Source: Neoaquamicrobium sediminum (lineage in GTDB: Bacteria > Pseudomonadota > Alphaproteobacteria > Rhizobiales > Rhizobiaceae). From it: a stretch of DNA of 64,000 nucleotides. The stretch lies in NCBI RefSeq assembly GCF_013240295.1, contig NZ_JABETK010000002.1, positions 496,001 through 560,000 of the forward strand. The letters run 5' to 3'. Both the position numbers and the translations under genes were made by a program. Positions 40,431 to 49,593 of this stretch are shown here, in pieces; the stretch's first letter is position 1; each line of letters opens with the position of its first letter. The notes below the pieces were generated by a model. That model was not told where the DNA came from, did no database searches, and saw only the letters and a program-made list of their open reading frames with translations.

Positions 40431-40894
40431 TATGCGGCCCTCTTGTTCTTGGGATTGAGCGCTGCGACGTCGAGCGTCTCGGGCTGCTGGGCCTCGTGCG
40501 GATGCTCGGCGCCGGCATAGACGCGCAGGTTCTTCATCTGGCGACGGCCGAGCGGGCCACGCGGGATCATGCGTTCAATGGCCTTCTCGACCACGCGCTC
40601 GGGGAAGCGGCCTTCGAGCAGGTCGCGCGCGGTGCGCTCCTTGATGCCGCCCGGATGGCCGGTGTGCCAGTAATACATCTTGTCGGTGTACTTCTTGCCG
40701 GTCAGCACCACCTTGTCGGCATTGATGATGATGACGTTGTCGCCATCGTCGACGTGAGGAGTGAAGGTCGGCTTGTGCTTGCCGCGGAGACGGTTGGCGA
40801 CGATGGAGGCGAGACGGCCGACGACGAGACCCTCGGCGTCAATCAGCACCCACTTCTTCACCACGTCCGCAGGCTTCTGCGAAAAGGTTGTCAT
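40430..40894 (-). CDS. rplM: 50S ribosomal protein L13
   Basis: The 154-residue protein is L13, with [16 protein letters not shown] at the N terminus, the [16 protein letters not shown] central segment and [20 protein letters not shown] near the C terminus. ATG 40894 is fixed by the conserved [11 protein letters not shown] start. It heads the rplM-rpsI operon; the promoter should lie in 40895-41155, which has an unusual AT-rich palindrome at its far end. Confidence 0.98.
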   Translation of the reverse strand: MTTFSQKPADVVKKWVLIDAEGLVVGRLASIVANRLRGKHKPTFTPHVDDGDNVIIINADKVVLTGKKYTDKMYYWHTGHPGGIKERTARDLLEGRFPERVVEKAIERMIPRGPLGRRQMKNLRVYAGAEHPHEAQQPETLDVAALNPKNKRAA

Positions 40895-41114
40895 GGTCTT
40901 TGCTTTCGGTTCAGACCTTCCGTCCGGGGACGGAAAGGCGTTTCTTGTTGCTTGTGTTGGGTCGGACAAAGGCGTCCAGCCAACATGAAAGAAGCGGCCC
41001 GTGGACGGACCGCGACCTTCGCGGTGGCTTATAGGCGCAGCCGAAAGACCCGTCAAGCGCATGTTTTTGTAGGCGGGGTCAGAAAATAAAACAAAAACAA
41101 AAGGTTATAAATAA

Positions 41115-41128
41115 GGTATTATAATACC
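41115..41128. promoter_or_regulatory. AT-rich 14-bp palindrome GGTATTATAATACC
   Basis: This perfect palindrome lies in a 55-bp stretch much richer in A and T than its surroundings, 28 bp past the PaaI thioesterase stop and 220 bp upstream of rplM. On the minus strand a T-rich tract follows. It may be a weak terminator for the thioesterase gene (5-bp stem, TATA loop) or an operator. Confidence 0.45.
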
Positions 41129-41155
41129 GTATCCAAAATCGTACAGTTCATGGCG

Positions 41156-41593
41156 TCAGCGCTTCGGCGGGATCGAATAGGTGCCCGTAGCATGGGCGAC
41201 GACCAGCTTTTCCGGCCCCGTCGTCATGGCGATGTCGAAGACCATCAGGCTGCGGCCGAGCTTGAGAATGCGGCAGTGCCCGTCGATTGGTCCGGCTTCC
41301 GCCTTGCGCATGAAATTGATGTTGAGGTTGGTCGTGACCGACAGCGCATCCGGGCCTGCATGGGAGAGCACGCAGACATAGCCCCCGATGTCGGCCAGCG
41401 TGAAGAGGGAAGGGCCCGAAACCGTGTTGCCGGGGCGCAGGTGGCGTTCCCCGGCATTGAGCCGCACCGTGCAGCCGCCAGGAAAGACGTCGGTTGCGAG
41501 ATAATCGGAAAAGTCGTCGTTGAGCTGCGGGTAGACCTGTTTGAGGAAGGTGTTGACCTCATCCGCCGTCATCACCGGGTTCATGGCGTTCAT
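41156..41593 (-). CDS. PaaI family thioesterase
   Basis: The 145-residue hotdog-fold protein has the PaaI-type core: RLNAGERHLRPGNTVSGPSL, which includes the loop near the active site, TLADIGGYV on the central helix, and LNINFMRKAEAGPI. It should hydrolyse acyl-CoA or aryl-CoA thioesters. GGGAGGAG nine bases before ATG 41593 supports that start. It is divergent from an enoyl-CoA hydratase gene, which fits acyl-CoA metabolism. Confidence 0.88.
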   Translation of the reverse strand: MNAMNPVMTADEVNTFLKQVYPQLNDDFSDYLATDVFPGGCTVRLNAGERHLRPGNTVSGPSLFTLADIGGYVCVLSHAGPDALSVTTNLNINFMRKAEAGPIDGHCRILKLGRSLMVFDIAMTTGPEKLVVAHATGTYSIPPKR

Positions 41594-41735
41594 CGTCGGG
41601 CTCCTCCCCGTGGCTTCCGTTTGCGTAAACGTCAAACCGGACTTTCCTCATTTCTCCGCTTTCCTTCAACCCGCCCCGTGCTAGTTTCCCGAGCAAAGTG
41701 CGGGCTCGGCCCCGCGACCGATGATGGAGGATGAA

Positions 41736-42560
41736 ATGGCGGAAGTCGTTGCGATGCGCAGGGACGAGCAGCAGGACGGGCCGGTACGGGCGGCATTCGC
41801 CGACGGCATCCTGAGGCTGACGCTCTCCAACCCTCCGGCGAACGCCCTTTCGCTGGCGACGATCGCCGCAATGCGCAGCGAACTTGACGCCGCCCGCGAG
41901 GACAAGGCGGTGCGCGTGGTCATCATCGCCGCCGCCGGCAAGGTGTTCTGCGCCGGGCACGACTTGAAGGAACTGACCGCGCATCGCGCCGACGCCGACA
42001 GGGGACGCGAGTTCTACCAGCGCACGATGGAGGATTGTGCCCAGCTCATGCAGGCGATCGTGCGGCTGCCCAAGCCGGTGATCGCCGAGGTGGACGGCAC
42101 GGCCACGGCCGCCGGCTGCCAGCTCGTCGCGAGCTGCGACCTCGCGATCGCGTCCGACCACGCGACCTTCGCCACGCCAGGTGTCAATATCGGCCTTTTC
42201 TGCTCGACGCCGATGGTGGCTCTGTCGCGCAATGTCTCGCGCAAGCATGCGATGGAGATGCTGCTGACGGGCGAGACGATCGACGCCTCGTCGGCCCGCG
42301 AATTCGGGCTTATCAACCGCGTGGTTCCGCGCGAGTACCTGAATCAGGTTGTGACGAAATACGCTCAAACCATTGCTTCCAAATCGCCTTTGACACTGAA
42401 GATCGGCAAGGAAGCGTTCTACGAACAGGCCGAGATGGGCCTCGCCGACGCCTATGACTACGCCGCCAAGGTGATGGTCGAGAACATGCTCGCCCGTGAC
42501 GCCGAAGAAGGCATCGGCGCCTTCGTGGAGAAGCGCAAGCCGCAGTGGACCGGCGAATAG
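41736..42560 (+). CDS. enoyl-CoA hydratase/isomerase family protein
   Basis: The 274-residue crotonase-fold protein shows the oxyanion-hole segment VFCAGHDLKEL (near residue 75) and the second CoA-site motif GTATAAGCQLVASCDLAIAS (near 122). The position usually holding catalytic Glu near residue 145 reads NIGLFCST, like the ECHDC3-type branch. The exact reaction is therefore uncertain. GGAGG five bases before ATG 41736 fixes the start rather than the upstream ATGs. The next small gene begins one base after its stop. Confidence 0.88.
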   Translation: MAEVVAMRRDEQQDGPVRAAFADGILRLTLSNPPANALSLATIAAMRSELDAAREDKAVRVVIIAAAGKVFCAGHDLKELTAHRADADRGREFYQRTMEDCAQLMQAIVRLPKPVIAEVDGTATAAGCQLVASCDLAIASDHATFATPGVNIGLFCSTPMVALSRNVSRKHAMEMLLTGETIDASSAREFGLINRVVPREYLNQVVTKYAQTIASKSPLTLKIGKEAFYEQAEMGLADAYDYAAKVMVENMLARDAEEGIGAFVEKRKPQWTGE

Positions 42561-42561
42561 G

Positions 42562-42795
42562 ATGGCAAGGATCAGTCGTTTCGAAGAAGCCGACCGAGAG
42601 AGGATGGCGCTTCATGATCCTGTTGAGGCCACACTATATAGGTACGAATTGGATGGGCGTCGATTAATCCAGATCGATACGTTTGGGCGTAGGGAGCGGG
42701 AACTGCCTGGAAAGTTAAGCCAGTCAATTCAGCTTGACGAAGATTCCGCGCGTCAACTGTTCGAGATATTGAAGGACCATTTCGCTTTCCGATGA
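42562..42795 (+). CDS. small conserved hypothetical protein
   Basis: The 77-residue soluble protein resembles a family of short proteins with an ARISRFEEADRERMALHDP-type start and a QIDTFGRRERELPGK centre. That family is sometimes labelled a methionyl-tRNA formyltransferase fragment in databases, without functional basis that I know of. The coding region from about 42630 to 42790 is clearly richer in A and T than its neighbours, which suggests acquisition or relaxed codon use. It starts one base after the hydratase stop and overlaps the VOC gene by four bases, so it is within an operon. Confidence 0.7.
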   Translation: MARISRFEEADRERMALHDPVEATLYRYELDGRRLIQIDTFGRRERELPGKLSQSIQLDEDSARQLFEILKDHFAFR

Positions 42796-43277
42796 AGATG
42801 GAGCCGCGCATATCGATCGTGACGCTCGGCGTCACCGATCTCGACCGTGCCGTCGCCTTTTACGAGGCGATGGGGCTGGAGCGGCACGAGAAATTCACCG
42901 AAGGGGTGGCCTTCTTCCAGATGGGCGGCGTTATCCTGGCGCTGTGGCCGCGCGAGGAACTGGCGCGGGATGCCGGTGTGCCGTACCGGAGCGCGCCGGG
43001 TGTCGCTGTTCAGGAAGGAAAAGCAGCGCCGTTCGAACCTCCGGAGCAGATATTCTCGGGCGTTGCCCTGGCCTACAACACCCGCAGGCCCGAAGAGGTG
43101 CTGGAAGTGCTGGCACGGGCCGAGAAGGCCGGTGGCCGCGTTCTCAAGCAGGCAGGGCGCGCTTTCTGGGGCGGTGTGCAGGGCTATTTTGAGGATACCG
43201 AAGGCAATCTCTGGGAGGTCGCCTTCAATCCGGATTTTTCCATTGACGAGGAAGGGCGAATTTCGCTGCCTGCATGA
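42792..43277 (+). CDS. VOC family (glyoxalase-like) protein
   Basis: The 161-residue protein has two beta-alpha-beta-beta-beta units of the vicinal-oxygen-chelate fold: SIVTLGVTDLDRAVAFYEAMGL near the N terminus and YFEDTEGNLWEVAFNP near the C terminus with the metal-ligand Glu. The substrate is unknown; such proteins include glyoxalases, dioxygenases and binding proteins. It overlaps both neighbours by four bases (ATGA). Confidence 0.88.
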   Translation: MKMEPRISIVTLGVTDLDRAVAFYEAMGLERHEKFTEGVAFFQMGGVILALWPREELARDAGVPYRSAPGVAVQEGKAAPFEPPEQIFSGVALAYNTRRPEEVLEVLARAEKAGGRVLKQAGRAFWGGVQGYFEDTEGNLWEVAFNPDFSIDEEGRISLPA

Positions 43278-43795
43278 ACCACGATTCCTACGACAACGCT
43301 TACATCGCCGAAATCCTCAACACAGTAAAGACGATCGCCGTGGTGGGCGCCTCGGCCAATGACGTGCGGCCGTCCTTCTTCGTCACCAAGTACCTGATCG
43401 ACAAGGGCTACACGGTCTTCCCGATCAATCCCGGCCATGCCGGCAAGGAAATCCTCGGTCGGATGACCTATGCGCGTCTCGCCGACGTGCCGGAGCCGAT
43501 CGACATGGTCGACATCTTCCGCGCCTCCGCGGCGGTGCCGGCGATCGTCGACGAGGTGCTGGCGCTCGATCCGTTGCCCAAGGTCATCTGGATGCAGCTC
43601 ACCGTGCGCCATGACGAGGCAGCGGCCCGCGCCGAAGCGGCCGGCATCAAGGTGGTGATGAACCGCTGCCCCAAGATCGAATATGGCCGGCTTTCGGGCG
43701 AAATCGGCTGGAACGGCGTCAACAGCCGCGTCATCTCGTCGAAGAAGCCCGTCATGCGGCAGGGCTTCCAGAGCTTCGGCATTCGCCAGCGGTAA
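43274..43795 (+). CDS. CoA-binding domain protein
   Basis: The 173-residue Rossmann-fold protein contains the CoA_binding motif IAVVGASANDVRPSFFV near residue 22 and VFPINPGHAG near residue 49, like the N-terminal domain of succinyl-CoA synthetase alpha. It has no catalytic partner domain and is probably a CoA-responsive or storage protein of the YccU type. It is the last gene of the hydratase-hypothetical-VOC operon. Confidence 0.88.
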   Translation: MNHDSYDNAYIAEILNTVKTIAVVGASANDVRPSFFVTKYLIDKGYTVFPINPGHAGKEILGRMTYARLADVPEPIDMVDIFRASAAVPAIVDEVLALDPLPKVIWMQLTVRHDEAAARAEAAGIKVVMNRCPKIEYGRLSGEIGWNGVNSRVISSKKPVMRQGFQSFGIRQR

Positions 43796-43934
43796 GCGGA
43801 AAGGAATTTCCCTTTTCCAGGCTTTCCATCCCGGAATCTGCGCCGCGATCGCTTAAGGCGGAAAAATCGTCTTTGCCTTTGTTCGCAGGCTTTGCGATCA
43901 ATGCGGCCGGTTTGTAAATTGTCAGGAGGAACTC

Positions 43935-45218
43935 ATGTCCCAGCGCACGCCCGGCTTCAACACGCTTGCAATCCACGCGGGAGCCCAGCCGGACCCGGCG
44001 ACCGGCGCGCGCGCCACGCCCATCTACCAGACGACGGCCTACGTCTTCGACGACGTCGATCATGCCGCGTCGCTGTTCGGGCTCAAGGCCTTCGGCAACA
44101 TCTATACCCGCATCATGAATCCGACTCAGGCGGTGCTCGAGGAGCGCGTCGCCGCGCTCGAGGGCGGCACCGCGGCGGTTGCCACGGCTTCCGGCCATGC
44201 GGCGCAGCTTCTGGTCTTCCATACGCTGATGCGGCCGGGCGACAACTTCGTCGCCGCAAACAAGCTCTATGGCGGCTCGATCAACCAGTTCGGCCATGCC
44301 TTCAAGAATTTCGGCTGGGAGGTGCGCTGGGCCGACCCGGCGGATCCGCAGAGCTTTGAAAAGCACATCGACGGCAACACGCGCGCGATCTTCATCGAGA
44401 GCCTCGCCAATCCGGGCGGCACCTTCGTCGACATCGAGAAGATCGGCGATGTCGCGCGCAAGCATGGCCTGCCGCTGATCGTCGACAACACCATGGCAAG
44501 CCCGTACCTGCTGCGGCCGATCGAGCACGGCGCCGACATCGTCGTGCACTCGCTGACCAAGTTCATTGGCGGTCATGGCAATTCGATGGGCGGCATCATT
44601 GTCGATGGCGGTACCTTCGACTGGTCGAAGTCCGGCAACTACCCGATGCTGTCCGAGCCGCGCCCCGAATATGCCGGGCTGGTGCTGCACGAGACCTTCG
44701 GCAATTTTGCCTTCGCCATCGCCTGCCGGGTGCTGGGGCTGCGCGATTTCGGCCCCGCGATTTCGCCGTTCAACGCCTTCATGATCGCAACCGGGCTGGA
44801 AACGCTGCCGCTGCGCATGCAGCGCCACTGCGACAACGCGCTGAAGGTGGCCGAATGGCTGACGAAGCACGACAAGGTCGCCTGGGTATCCTATCCCGGC
44901 CTGCCGTCGGACCCGAACCACGCGCTGATGAAGAAATATTCGCCCAACGGTGCCGGTGCGGTCTTCACCTTTGGCCTGAAGGGCGGCTTCGAGGCGGGCG
45001 TGAAGGTGGTGGAAGGCGTGGAGCTGTTCTCCCACCTTGCCAATATCGGCGACACCAAGTCCCTCGTCATCCATCCGGCATCCACCACCCACCGCCAGCT
45101 CAGCGACGAGCAGAAGACGGCGGCCGGTGCCGGCAACGACGTGATCCGCCTGTCCGTGGGCATCGAGGACGTCGCCGACATCATCGCCGATCTGGAGCAG
45201 GCTCTCGCCAAGGCATAA
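43935..45218 (+). CDS. metY: O-acetylhomoserine (thiol)-lyase
   Basis: This PLP enzyme makes homocysteine from O-acetylhomoserine and sulfide. The 427-residue protein has the trans-sulfuration fold with TLAIHAGAQPDP at the start, YTRIMNPTQAVLEERVAALEGG near residue 57 and the PLP lysine Lys209 in SLTKFIGGHG. GGAGG precedes ATG 43935. I searched the 139-bp leader for a SAM-II type pattern and saw none, so its control is unclear. A cupin gene follows closely. Confidence 0.93.
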   Translation: MSQRTPGFNTLAIHAGAQPDPATGARATPIYQTTAYVFDDVDHAASLFGLKAFGNIYTRIMNPTQAVLEERVAALEGGTAAVATASGHAAQLLVFHTLMRPGDNFVAANKLYGGSINQFGHAFKNFGWEVRWADPADPQSFEKHIDGNTRAIFIESLANPGGTFVDIEKIGDVARKHGLPLIVDNTMASPYLLRPIEHGADIVVHSLTKFIGGHGNSMGGIIVDGGTFDWSKSGNYPMLSEPRPEYAGLVLHETFGNFAFAIACRVLGLRDFGPAISPFNAFMIATGLETLPLRMQRHCDNALKVAEWLTKHDKVAWVSYPGLPSDPNHALMKKYSPNGAGAVFTFGLKGGFEAGVKVVEGVELFSHLANIGDTKSLVIHPASTTHRQLSDEQKTAAGAGNDVIRLSVGIEDVADIIADLEQALAKA

Positions 45219-45222
45219 CACC

Positions 45223-45573
45223 ATGTATGTCAGCCATTTCCTGGCGGTCTCGACCGCCGGTGCGGAACCGGAAGAGGGGGCTCCGGCCCCCGACCGGGTC
45301 CTCGTGGGCAATCCACGGTTCAAGACCTGGAACGTGGAGGAGGCCGATGGCGGTCTCCATGCCGGCATCTGGGAAGCGACGCCGGGCAAGTGGCGCATAG
45401 AGTACGAGGAGTGGGAGTTCTGCCACATCCTCTCCGGCGTCTCGATCGTCACCGAGGATGGCGGCGAGGCCCACACGCTGAAGGCCGGCGACAGCTTCAT
45501 CCTCAGGCCCGGCTTCAAGGGAACGTGGGAAGTCGTTGAAACGACGCGCAAGGAATATGTGATCCGGGCATAG
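45223..45573 (+). CDS. cupin domain protein (Cupin_3/DUF861)
   Basis: The 116-residue single-domain cupin has a WEFCHILSGVSIVTEDGGE first motif and a LKAGDSFILRPGFKGTWEV second motif, typical of the DUF861 group found with ureide or amino-acid metabolism. The metal-binding residues are only partly conserved, as is usual in this group. It starts five bases after metY, so it is probably cotranscribed. Confidence 0.85.
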   Translation: MYVSHFLAVSTAGAEPEEGAPAPDRVLVGNPRFKTWNVEEADGGLHAGIWEATPGKWRIEYEEWEFCHILSGVSIVTEDGGEAHTLKAGDSFILRPGFKGTWEVVETTRKEYVIRA

Positions 45574-45689
45574 ACGGCGCACATCGCGCTTTCCCCAGCG
45601 TAATCCCCCATATCCACGCTTTCCACAGGCGGACGCGCATTGCCCGGCATGCCGCAGCGTCATACCCTCAGGACATCTCAGAGCCCAAC

Positions 45690-46062
45690 GGCCCCGCCCG
45701 GACAGCGGGAACAAGCTGAAGGGTCCAACTGGGACCGCTCCGGCAGAGAGACGGCAACGGCGTTAAAACCGTCGCAAGATCGAGCCCGGAAAGTCCAGCG
45801 GAACCGCTGAAGGCGGTCTGGAACGCTACAGGCGGACCGATGCTGCCATGAAGGCCGGGAAAGTCCTTTGATGGTGTCTCGAACGACCTTTCGGGCGTGA
45901 GAGAACGGTCCGGACAGGCATGTCCCTAAGGGATGCGCAAGTACGCGACCACCGTCAGAAACAGGTTTCGATGCGGCATCGTCTCTTCGAGGCGTAACCA
46001 TATCGAGAGTCTGATCTGAACAGGGAGGCACTGGGAGCAATCTCAGTGCTTTCCTTGTTTCG
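45690..46062 (+). ncRNA. candidate structured non-coding RNA, unidentified
   Basis: A 505-bp gap (45574-46078) separates the convergent cupin and P450 genes and holds no credible coding frame. About 370 bases are dense in perfect hairpins: GGTCC/GGACC near 45728, AGCG/CGCT near 45801, GGACA/TGTCC near 45918, CGATG/CATCG near 45977. The element CGGGAAAGTCC or a close variant occurs twice. A final 9-bp stem with T-rich 3-prime flank (46029-46060) looks like an intrinsic terminator on the plus strand. It does not match what I know of RNase P, tmRNA, 6S or SRP RNA. Confidence 0.5.
46029..46060 (+). terminator. Rho-independent terminator of candidate ncRNA
   Basis: The stem GCACTGGGA with TCTCAGTGC (one G-T pair) and a short GCAA loop is followed by TTTCCTTGTTT. 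It lies 20-50 bp before the 3-prime end of the P450 gene on the other strand and has no T tract in that direction. Confidence 0.65.
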
Positions 46063-46078
46063 GCGTCTGGAATGGCCG

Positions 46079-47319
46079 TCACCAGCGGCAGACAAGCCGC
46101 TCCAGCCCGTGAAAATGGTAGATATCGCGATAGTGCGGCTCTTCTGAGATTTTGAGGCTTGGCAGCCGCTCGAAAAGCACCTTTAGCGCTGCCTGCATCT
46201 CCAGCCGTGCCAGAGGTGCCCCGATGCAGAAGTGGATGCCGGCGCCGAACGAGACGTTCTTCTGGTCCTGCCGGGATGGATTGAAACCGCGCGGAGCATC
46301 GAATGCTGCCGGGTCGTTGTTGGCCGCGCCAAGCAGCAAAGCGACCTGCTCGCCGGGCTGGAGGGAGATCCCGGGCACAAGCTCGACCTCTTCGTAAGCA
46401 TAGCGGGTGAACATGTGCAGCGGCGCGTCGTAGCGCAGGCATTCCTCAACCGTCGCGGCAGCCCTTTCGTCGCCGGCCAGCAATGCTGCCGGGTTCTCTA
46501 AAGAGAGCAGGGCGCGGATTGCGTTGCCGGTCTGATGCACTGTCGCCTCGTGGCCGGCATTCAGCAGCAGGATCGCCGAGGAAACCAGTTCGTCTTCCGA
46601 GAGCTTCTCGCCGCTTTCGTGCGCTGCGGTCAGCACGCTCAGAAGGTCGTCGCCGGGCTTGCGCCGCCGCTCCTCGGCATGGTGGCGGATGAAGGCGGCG
46701 AAGTCCCCGGCAGACCGATTTGCCTGTTCTTCGATCGCGCGCGTGGGCGCATGCATGTACATGCGCACCATGTCGTTGGACCAAGCCACCAGTTGCGGCC
46801 CCGTCTCCGCCGGCACGCCCATCATCTCGGCGATGATGGTGGCCGGTATCGGCGTGGCGAAGGCGGCTACGAGATCGGCCTCACGGTTGGCTTCAAAACC
46901 GTCGATGAGTTCGTGGGCGAGGCGTTCGACGCGCGGGCGCAGGCGCTCGACCTGCCTGGAGACGAAGGCGCGGTTGACCAGCGTGCGCAGCGCGTGTGGA
47001 CGGGCGGCTCGAGTTCCAGCATCGAGCCTGCCTCGGCCCGGTCGAAGTCGGCGAGGTGGCTGCGGTCGCCCTTTGCAGCGACGCTGGCCATGTAGCCGCC
47101 CGGCCGCTCGCGGCCGAAACGCCGGTCGCGGAAGGTGCGGTTGACCGCCTCGTAGCTCGCCAGACACCAGAGGCCGAAGTCCTCCCAGAAGAAGACCGGG
47201 CATTGCGCGTGGAAGAAGGCATAGGCGGGGTAGGGATCCTGCACGAATGCTGGCTCGTGCGGGTCAAGCCGGACGTGGCGGCTGGCTGGGTCGAAATCGA
47301 CATAGTCTGGCTTTTGCAT
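46079..47319 (-). CDS. cytochrome P450 (frameshifted)
   Basis: The reconstructed 413-residue class I bacterial P450 has the I-helix motif AGHEATVHQ, the K-helix ExxR in EECLRYDAP and the heme-binding FGAGIHFCIGAPLARLE with the proximal Cys. The N-terminal 110 residues read in a different frame up to LELEPPVHTR; the rest resumes with LRTLVNRAF. One base is missing near 46990-46996. ATG 47319 follows AAGGAAG. No ferredoxin or reductase gene is adjacent, so its redox partner and substrate are unknown. It is divergent from a flavoprotein oxidase gene. Confidence 0.88.
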
Positions 47320-47410
47320 GCCGCTTCCTTAGCGCGGCTTGCTTCGCATGGGCCAGTCCCTATGGTTGCGACGGAATTGCCGGTGCGGCTGTATCTGAGG
47401 GACAGGAAAC

Positions 47411-48514
47411 ATGAAAACGATCGTGGTCGGCGCAGGCATCGCCGGGCTTTCGACGGCGTGGGAGCTGACGCGGCGCGGTCATGCCGTGACACTTCTGGAG
47501 CAGGGACCTATCCCCAACCCGCTTGCGGCGTCCGGTGACCACCACCGCATCATTCGTCGCGCTTATGGACCCGGGAGCGGATACGGCAAGGCCATCAGCG
47601 AGGCCTATGATGCGTGGGGCGCACTCTGGAGCGATCTCGGGCAGAGTCATTATGACGCCCGTGGTTTCCTCTGCGTGTCGCGCGCGGTGGGCGACGACAC
47701 CGACCTCTATCGCGAAGGAATGGAAAAGGGCGGCTGGCCGATCGAGCTGTTCTCCGCCGACGAAGCGGCCCGCCGCTGGCCGTTTCTCGAAGCCGGGAGC
47801 TTCCGCTACGCATTCCACTCGCCCGAAGGCGGCGCGCTGCATTGCCGGCGCATCGCCGCCGGCATCGGGGAATGGCTGCGTGCCAACGGCGCGGATGTGC
47901 GCGAGCACATGCAAGTCGTCGCAGTCGACTGCGAGGCGGGCAGCGTAAAGCTGGCGGACGGCGACAGCCTGACGGCAGATCATATCGTGGTCACGGCGGG
48001 CGCCTGGGTGACCAAACTCTTCCCCGACCTCGTCTCTGAACTGACCACCTACCGCACAGCCGTCGCCTATCTGGAGCCGCCAACCGACCTGAAGCAGGCG
48101 TGGGAGGCAGCGCCGGTGATTCTCGATGTCGGCGGCGACACTGACGGCTACATCATCCCGCGTTCCGGCGATGGCGGGCTAAAGTTCGGTTCGGGACTTC
48201 ACAAGCGGCAGCAGGACGACGCCAGTGCCGCACGCGAGCCCGAAGACGGGGAGGGCGAAGCGATCCTGCGTCTGTTTTCGCCGCCGATCGCGCGTGTGGA
48301 CGAGTACACGGTGAGCAATGTCGTGACCTGCGCCTATACCTTCACCGAGGACCAGCGCTTCTTCGCGACGCGCAAAGGAAAGTGCCTCGTCGTCTCCGCC
48401 TGCTCGGGCCATGGCTACAAGTTCGGCACCGCTGTCGGCCGCCGTGTTGCTGCCGCGGTCGAGAACGGCGATATGCAAGACCTGATTCGCTGGCTGCGGG
48501 CCGAGAACATGTGA
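47411..48514 (+). CDS. FAD-dependent oxidase of the sarcosine oxidase (MSOX) family
   Basis: The 367-residue protein has an N-terminal Rossmann motif (VVGAGIAGLS, residues 5-14) and a D-amino-acid-oxidase fold. The C-terminal SACSGHGYKFGTAVG and Cys307 in VVTCAYTFTEDQRFF match the position where monomeric sarcosine oxidase binds FAD covalently. The likely substrate is a secondary amine, but this is not certain. It is divergent from the P450 gene, with 91 bp between the two starts. Confidence 0.85.
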   Translation: MKTIVVGAGIAGLSTAWELTRRGHAVTLLEQGPIPNPLAASGDHHRIIRRAYGPGSGYGKAISEAYDAWGALWSDLGQSHYDARGFLCVSRAVGDDTDLYREGMEKGGWPIELFSADEAARRWPFLEAGSFRYAFHSPEGGALHCRRIAAGIGEWLRANGADVREHMQVVAVDCEAGSVKLADGDSLTADHIVVTAGAWVTKLFPDLVSELTTYRTAVAYLEPPTDLKQAWEAAPVILDVGGDTDGYIIPRSGDGGLKFGSGLHKRQQDDASAAREPEDGEGEAILRLFSPPIARVDEYTVSNVVTCAYTFTEDQRFFATRKGKCLVVSACSGHGYKFGTAVGRRVAAAVENGDMQDLIRWLRAENM

Positions 48515-48665
48515 CGCAGCGACAGGCCCGGTCCGGCTTTCGAGGCATTTACCTTCGTCAGTCGTCGGGCTTGCGCAAGGCAAAGCCGGCATCCTATCTA
48601 ACGGGTAACGCCAATCCTCGATTCCGGCCGTCTACGCGCCGATTTCCATCCGAAAAGGGACACCC

Positions 48666-49298
<633 letters not shown>

Positions 49299-49593
49299 TC
49301 CGGCGCATGGGGAACGGCTCTGACGCATTTTTGACGTGCTCTGCGCCATTTCGGTCACAATTTGCTGTTCCCACGGCGCAGGTGGCATCCTACGTTAAGC
49401 CAATGTTGAGTTTCGGCGGCTTAGCTTTTCCAAGGGATTCGCGTACCGTCGCCGCCGTTTTCGGATTGTCTCGAGTACGAAGCGGCTTGATTGAGCCAAT
49501 GGCATTGGCGGGAACGCGCTCCCGTCATAGAGTTGTGTCTGCGGACGGTGCGTTGCGCCGCGGCCGGGACAGAGCCGAAAGGGTTTGGATAGC

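Noticed and set aside
43796..43934. Possible SAM-II riboswitch before metY
   Set aside because: The leader lacks the conserved pseudoknot segments of the SAM-II consensus; only a normal Shine-Dalgarno is visible.
45690..46062. RNase P RNA, tmRNA or 6S RNA as identity of the structured gap
   Set aside because: The GAGGAAAGTC-ACAGAA pairing of RNase P, the tmRNA tag and acceptor ends, and the 6S bubble are not found, although GGAAAGTCC occurs twice.
45678..46442. Minus-strand open frame of 254 codons through the candidate ncRNA and P450 3-prime end
   Set aside because: It overlaps the P450 catalytic end in another frame, and its composition (Arg, Ala, Pro, Leu runs) is that of a shadow frame.
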